Source of the DNA: a virus
IMG/VR virus record: IMGVR_UViG_3300042887_000783
Location: 1 to 23,007 of that record
Direction: 5' to 3' (one strand)
DNA: 23,007 nucleotides
In this document: piece by piece, positions 20,225 through 23,007 of the stretch
Numbering within the stretch: position 1 is the first letter of the stretch
How the letters are laid out: every line of letters starts with the position of its first letter
The notes under the pieces: generated by a model
What the model was told of the DNA's origin: nothing
Databases searched by the model: none
The model's input: only the letters and a program-made list of their open reading frames with translations
Program-made: the position numbers and the translations under genes

Positions 20225-20779
20225 ATGCGATCAGATGAACTAATTAGAGCAACAGCTAACACCAAAATCTATTTAGATATGGATGGTGTTCTTGCTGACT
20301 TCTTCCATGAATATGCTAAACTAGCAGGTGTTCCTGCTAACGAGTTTGGTAAACATGATTATAGATCAATACCCCCTGCTAAGAGTGATCCTACCCTAAA
20401 CAAAATGATTGGTACTGATTTCTTTTATCGATTACCTAAGTTCCCTTCGGCAGATAATCTAATACAATTAGCATTATCATATGCTCCACATTACAGCATT
20501 TGTTCTAGCCCCCTACGTGGTGATCATGCTAATAGTGGTCACTGGAAAAAAGAGTGGATTAGAAAGCATTTACATCCGCATCCTGCTACAGTTGTTATTA
20601 CAGGTACAAAAGAAACACACGCAGTAAACTCAGATGGTAGTCCTAACATCTTAATCGATGATCGTGGCCAAAACATTGCCCGTTGGACTGCTCGTGGCGG
20701 CATTGGTATTAAGTATCAAGCAGATGAAGATAGCTTGGATAAAGTAGCAAAAGGACTGATGTTAGCATATGGCTATTAA
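20225..20779 (+). CDS. HAD-family 5'(3')-deoxyribonucleotidase
   Basis: A 184-residue HAD phosphatase of the NT5C type. The nucleophile motif is YLDMDGVLADF (D18 and D20), and the acidic motif ILIDDRGQNIARW (about 150-163) supplies the metal-binding aspartates. The lysine/serine elements are probably ICSSPL (about 93-98) and K109. Such enzymes dephosphorylate deoxynucleoside monophosphates, adjusting dNTP pools or removing host nucleotides; phage-encoded versions are common in T4-like viruses. No Shine-Dalgarno sequence precedes the ATG. It overlaps the nucleotidyltransferase gene by 11 bases, and the consensus sigma70 promoter upstream predicts strong early expression of the pair. Confidence 0.88.
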   Translation: MRSDELIRATANTKIYLDMDGVLADFFHEYAKLAGVPANEFGKHDYRSIPPAKSDPTLNKMIGTDFFYRLPKFPSADNLIQLALSYAPHYSICSSPLRGDHANSGHWKKEWIRKHLHPHPATVVITGTKETHAVNSDGSPNILIDDRGQNIARWTARGGIGIKYQADEDSLDKVAKGLMLAYGY

Positions 20780-21515
20780 TTTATTTGAAGGTGGCAACGT
20801 ATTTAAAGATGCCAAGGGAAATCCAGCAACAGGGCGCATCACTCGCGATAATGTTGTGCCTACAGTGCAATGGTTAGAAGGTCTAACTGGACTTAACCTA
20901 GTAGACAATATGCTAGGTAGTACAGGCAAGGCAGAAACCAGCGGTGATTTGGATTTAGGTATTGATAGTACTAAAATAAGCAAAGATGTACTGGTACAAC
21001 AACTGTTACGCAAAGGTGTTAAGAATATCGACATTAAAAAGACAGGCGATGCTGTACACTATAAAGCACCTATCTTGGGTGATGCCGCTAATGGGTTTGT
21101 ACAGGTAGACTTTATGTTTACAGAAAATCCCAACTGGCAACACTTTTATATGGCTGGTGGAGTTACTGGTAGTAAGTTCAAAGGGGTGCATCGTAACGTA
21201 TTGATGGCCAGTTTAGCCAAAGCACAGAACATGAAGTTTAGCCCAAAGTTTGGTCTATTGGATCGTGCTACTAACGAAGTTATTACACAAGATCCTACAG
21301 AAATCGCTGTACGTTTACTAGGACAAGGGCACACTGCTAACGACCTAGTCAGCGTAGAAAAGATAATTAATAGTATAAAAGGCCGCACAGAGTTTGAACA
21401 TTTAGTAGCAGACGCTAAAGAAGCGTTTGCTCGAGACAATTTAGTATTACCAGAAAGTAGCCCATTGCCGGGCACCGGTGCTTGGTTCCGCACTTGGCAA
21501 AAATTAGATATCTAG
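20769..21515 (+). CDS. nucleotidyltransferase-fold protein with capsid-targeting-like N-terminus
   Basis: A 248-residue protein. The polymerase-beta/KNTase-like motif is LGSTGKAETSGDLDLGID: GS at 50-51, metal ligands D60 and D62, third acid D114 in FVQVDFMF. This family transfers NMPs to proteins, RNA, drugs or sugars; toxins of the MenT/AbiEii kind share the fold. Substrate unknown. The N-terminus MAINLFE followed by G fits the same leader rule as at 9960 and 13122. Homologues in other T4-like phages, as I recall them, are annotated only as nucleotidyltransferases. It starts inside the end of the nucleotidase gene and is followed after nine bases by the large modular protein. Confidence 0.8.
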   Translation: MAINLFEGGNVFKDAKGNPATGRITRDNVVPTVQWLEGLTGLNLVDNMLGSTGKAETSGDLDLGIDSTKISKDVLVQQLLRKGVKNIDIKKTGDAVHYKAPILGDAANGFVQVDFMFTENPNWQHFYMAGGVTGSKFKGVHRNVLMASLAKAQNMKFSPKFGLLDRATNEVITQDPTEIAVRLLGQGHTANDLVSVEKIINSIKGRTEFEHLVADAKEAFARDNLVLPESSPLPGTGAWFRTWQKLDI

Positions 21516-21524
21516 GAAGATAAA

Positions 21525-23007
21525 ATGAGAGCAAAACAATTTACACGTAAAGTTTTTGAAGCTATGGGCGATGGTAACGTTGCTAATGCTGTAGTAGCTG
21601 AAGTTATCAAACTTATTGGCGAAGGACATACAGAAGTAAGTCCAGACGTCATTACTACTAAAGTATCAGCGGCGTTAGGTCGTCCGTTCATGCTTAAAGA
21701 TCTAGTGGCAGCTAACAATAGTAGTCCAGAACTACAACACTACATTGACAGCATTAACCCAAGCAAAATTAAATTCTCAACAGATATCTTAACAGTTAAA
21801 AATCAAGACCCAGTTAAAACAAAAGAAAAAGCCGAAGCTGGTGTAGCTAATATGGCTTCACGTGCTGCTAGTCGTCCTAGACTAGGTGAAAGCGTTAGTG
21901 AAGGTTGGAACACCGGCAATAATCGTGTTAGTTTACCTGATACGCCACACACTTACTGGAGTGGTACTGGCGCATTACAAAAAGAATATGATGCTCTATA
22001 TGCAGAATTAGTGCCAAGTCAAGGTAAAGCAGATACTATTGAAGGCGAAGTATTACGTGCGTCTAGTAAAATTGTATATCGTCACTATAATGACGGTGAT
22101 GAATTTAACGAGGCTAGTTTTGATCAATTAGAGCCGTACATTGGTACAGTCACTGGCTACGATGATCTAGCACATAAAGCTATAGAATTTGCAGTTAAAG
22201 CCAATGGTAACTATACTCCAAACCCAGACTGGGATAGCTTAGACGTTATGGACTACGGTCCAGCGGAAGAAGATGACTACGATGACGAAGATGATTACGG
22301 CGATGATGGATGGCCTGATGATGACGAAGAAGAAGTTGACGAAGGTCGTGGCGATAGCAAAGGACTACATAAAAAGGTTACTATCGTTAAAGGTCGTGAT
22401 GCTGGTAAAACTGGATATGTTCGCCAAATCAAAACTGACAAGTTAAGAAACCGTGTATATCTTGACCTAGACTTAGAAGACGGCGGACAAGCAGTAGTGC
22501 TTAAACAAGATGTACGCCTAGTAAAAGACCTAGCAGAAGGCTATACTGGTCGTGAGACTAAAGACGGTGTTTGGCGTGTATTTAAAGATGGTCAAGGCGG
22601 AAGTGTTGCTGGTCCATTTAAATCAGCTGAAGAAGCCAATGCATGGATTAAAAAGCAAAATCAAGGTGTGGTGGAAGCACGTACTACGTGGAACAACGAT
22701 TTCTATGTGTACGATCCAAAAACTCTAGCAGTTAAAAAGAAATTTCGCACACACAAAGGTGCTAAACAGTACGCAGAAGCCAATGGTTTAAAAGTAGCAA
22801 GTGCTGAATACTACCATGATTCTGTTAGTAAAGAAGTAGATGAAGGTTGGGAAAGTGGTCCTGAAGAACGTACTAGAGTCGAACGTGATCCAGATGCCGA
22901 ATATGATGCACGTCGTCAAGAGAAAGCTGATGATGAGATGCATGCTCAACAGGCTAAACGTCCGCAGTCCAAAGTTTACACTTTATCGGGTCGTGGTCCT
23001 AACCAAG
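21525..23007 (+). CDS. long modular acidic protein with KOW-like segment and several candidate protease sites (3' end outside window)
   Basis: Open from the ATG at 21525 (GGAAGA site upstream) to the window end: 494 residues so far. The N-terminus MRAKQFTRKVFE before A is a candidate leader. Modules in order: helical 13-115; a Tyr/Asp-rich helical domain about 140-240 (LQKEYDALYAELVP...RHYNDGDEF); a strongly acidic Asp/Glu linker 247-273; a KOW-like beta module 284-334 (KVTIVKGRDAGKTGYV); and two small repeats about 348-380 and 388-432, each ending in a helix like a SPOR- or WGR-sized fold. The modules are separated by LGE/S (122), VSE/G (126), VDE/G (273), LAE/G (338), VVE/A (384) and VDE/G (440), which resemble prohead protease sites. 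Function unknown; an internal head polyprotein is possible. Confidence 0.75.
   Translation, partial: MRAKQFTRKVFEAMGDGNVANAVVAEVIKLIGEGHTEVSPDVITTKVSAALGRPFMLKDLVAANNSSPELQHYIDSINPSKIKFSTDILTVKNQDPVKTKEKAEAGVANMASRAASRPRLGESVSEGWNTGNNRVSLPDTPHTYWSGTGALQKEYDALYAELVPSQGKADTIEGEVLRASSKIVYRHYNDGDEFNEASFDQLEPYIGTVTGYDDLAHKAIEFAVKANGNYTPNPDWDSLDVMDYGPAEEDDYDDEDDYGDDGWPDDDEEEVDEGRGDSKGLHKKVTIVKGRDAGKTGYVRQIKTDKLRNRVYLDLDLEDGGQAVVLKQDVRLVKDLAEGYTGRETKDGVWRVFKDGQGGSVAGPFKSAEEANAWIKKQNQGVVEARTTWNNDFYVYDPKTLAVKKKFRTHKGAKQYAEANGLKVASAEYYHDSVSKEVDEGWESGPEERTRVERDPDAEYDARRQEKADDEMHAQQAKRPQSKVYTLSGRGPNQ

Noticed and set aside
20225-20260. N-terminus MRSDELIRAT of the nucleotidase as a capsid-targeting leader
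   Set aside because: The residue before the possible cut is Arg rather than Glu, and the catalytic motif begins only a few residues later; an early promoter also argues against a head protein.
1-23007. tRNA genes, CRISPR arrays, insertion sequences, integrase or attachment sites
   Set aside because: None was seen by eye on either strand; a tRNAscan-SE and repeat search would be needed to exclude a degenerate tRNA.

Overview
The window is a gene-dense, AT-rich stretch of a tailed double-stranded DNA phage with T4-like (myovirus) character. It shows a PhoH-type ATPase, late-promoter motifs of the T4 type (ATAAATA) at gene boundaries, a gram-negative lysis cassette with spanins, a glycine-rich tail-fibre adhesin, and almost no non-coding DNA. 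The lipoprotein spanin implies a host with an outer membrane. Five near-consensus sigma70 promoters, all with 17-base spacers, point to a proteobacterial type of host. No tRNA, integrase, transposon or CRISPR array was seen, and the host cannot be named from the sequence.

Layout. 1-361 (minus): start of phoH. 558-1635: two overlapping unknown genes. 1653-4358: lysis cassette with a GH19 endolysin carrying a peptidoglycan-binding domain, a two-TM i-spanin, a lipoprotein o-spanin, a second lipoprotein, a small helical protein and a holin. The holin gene appears to carry a programmed -1 frameshift signal that adds 72 residues. 4442-8392: a SAM methyltransferase, a DnaJ-like J-protein and a ClpA-type AAA+ unfoldase. 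8443-9929: a small protein, a glycosyltransferase and a beta-rich protein. 9960-13469: a nucleotidyltransferase of the cytidylyltransferase fold, small proteins, a Dps ferritin, a Q-rich protein and one lone minus-strand gene. 13473-15993: a glycine-rich adhesin and two small companions, one cupin-like. 16054-19378: an overlapping four-gene operon of a FabF-type ketosynthase, two membrane desaturases and a putative 2OG-Fe(II) oxygenase. 19409-20122: an exported nuclease. 20225-23007: a 5'-nucleotidase, a nucleotidyltransferase and a long modular protein cut by the window end.

Two regulatory classes stand out. Sigma70-type promoters precede the metabolic and host-takeover genes (methyltransferase, DnaJ/Clp, lipid operon, nucleotidase, minus-strand gene). 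ATAAATA motifs precede many other genes, including lysis and putative head-associated genes. At 8401-8439 a late motif lies inside a hairpin that hides the ribosome binding site of the next gene, an arrangement known from T4.

The strongest candidates for undescribed biology are: (1) the -1 frameshift in the holin gene (slippery GGGAAAA plus an H-type pseudoknot); (2) the phage-borne ketosynthase/desaturase/oxygenase operon, apparently for acyl-chain remodelling; (3) a set of otherwise unrelated proteins sharing short N-termini that end in a T4 prohead-protease-like site (for example LFE followed by A, D or G). The last suggests a cohort of enzymes loaded into the capsid and delivered with the DNA.
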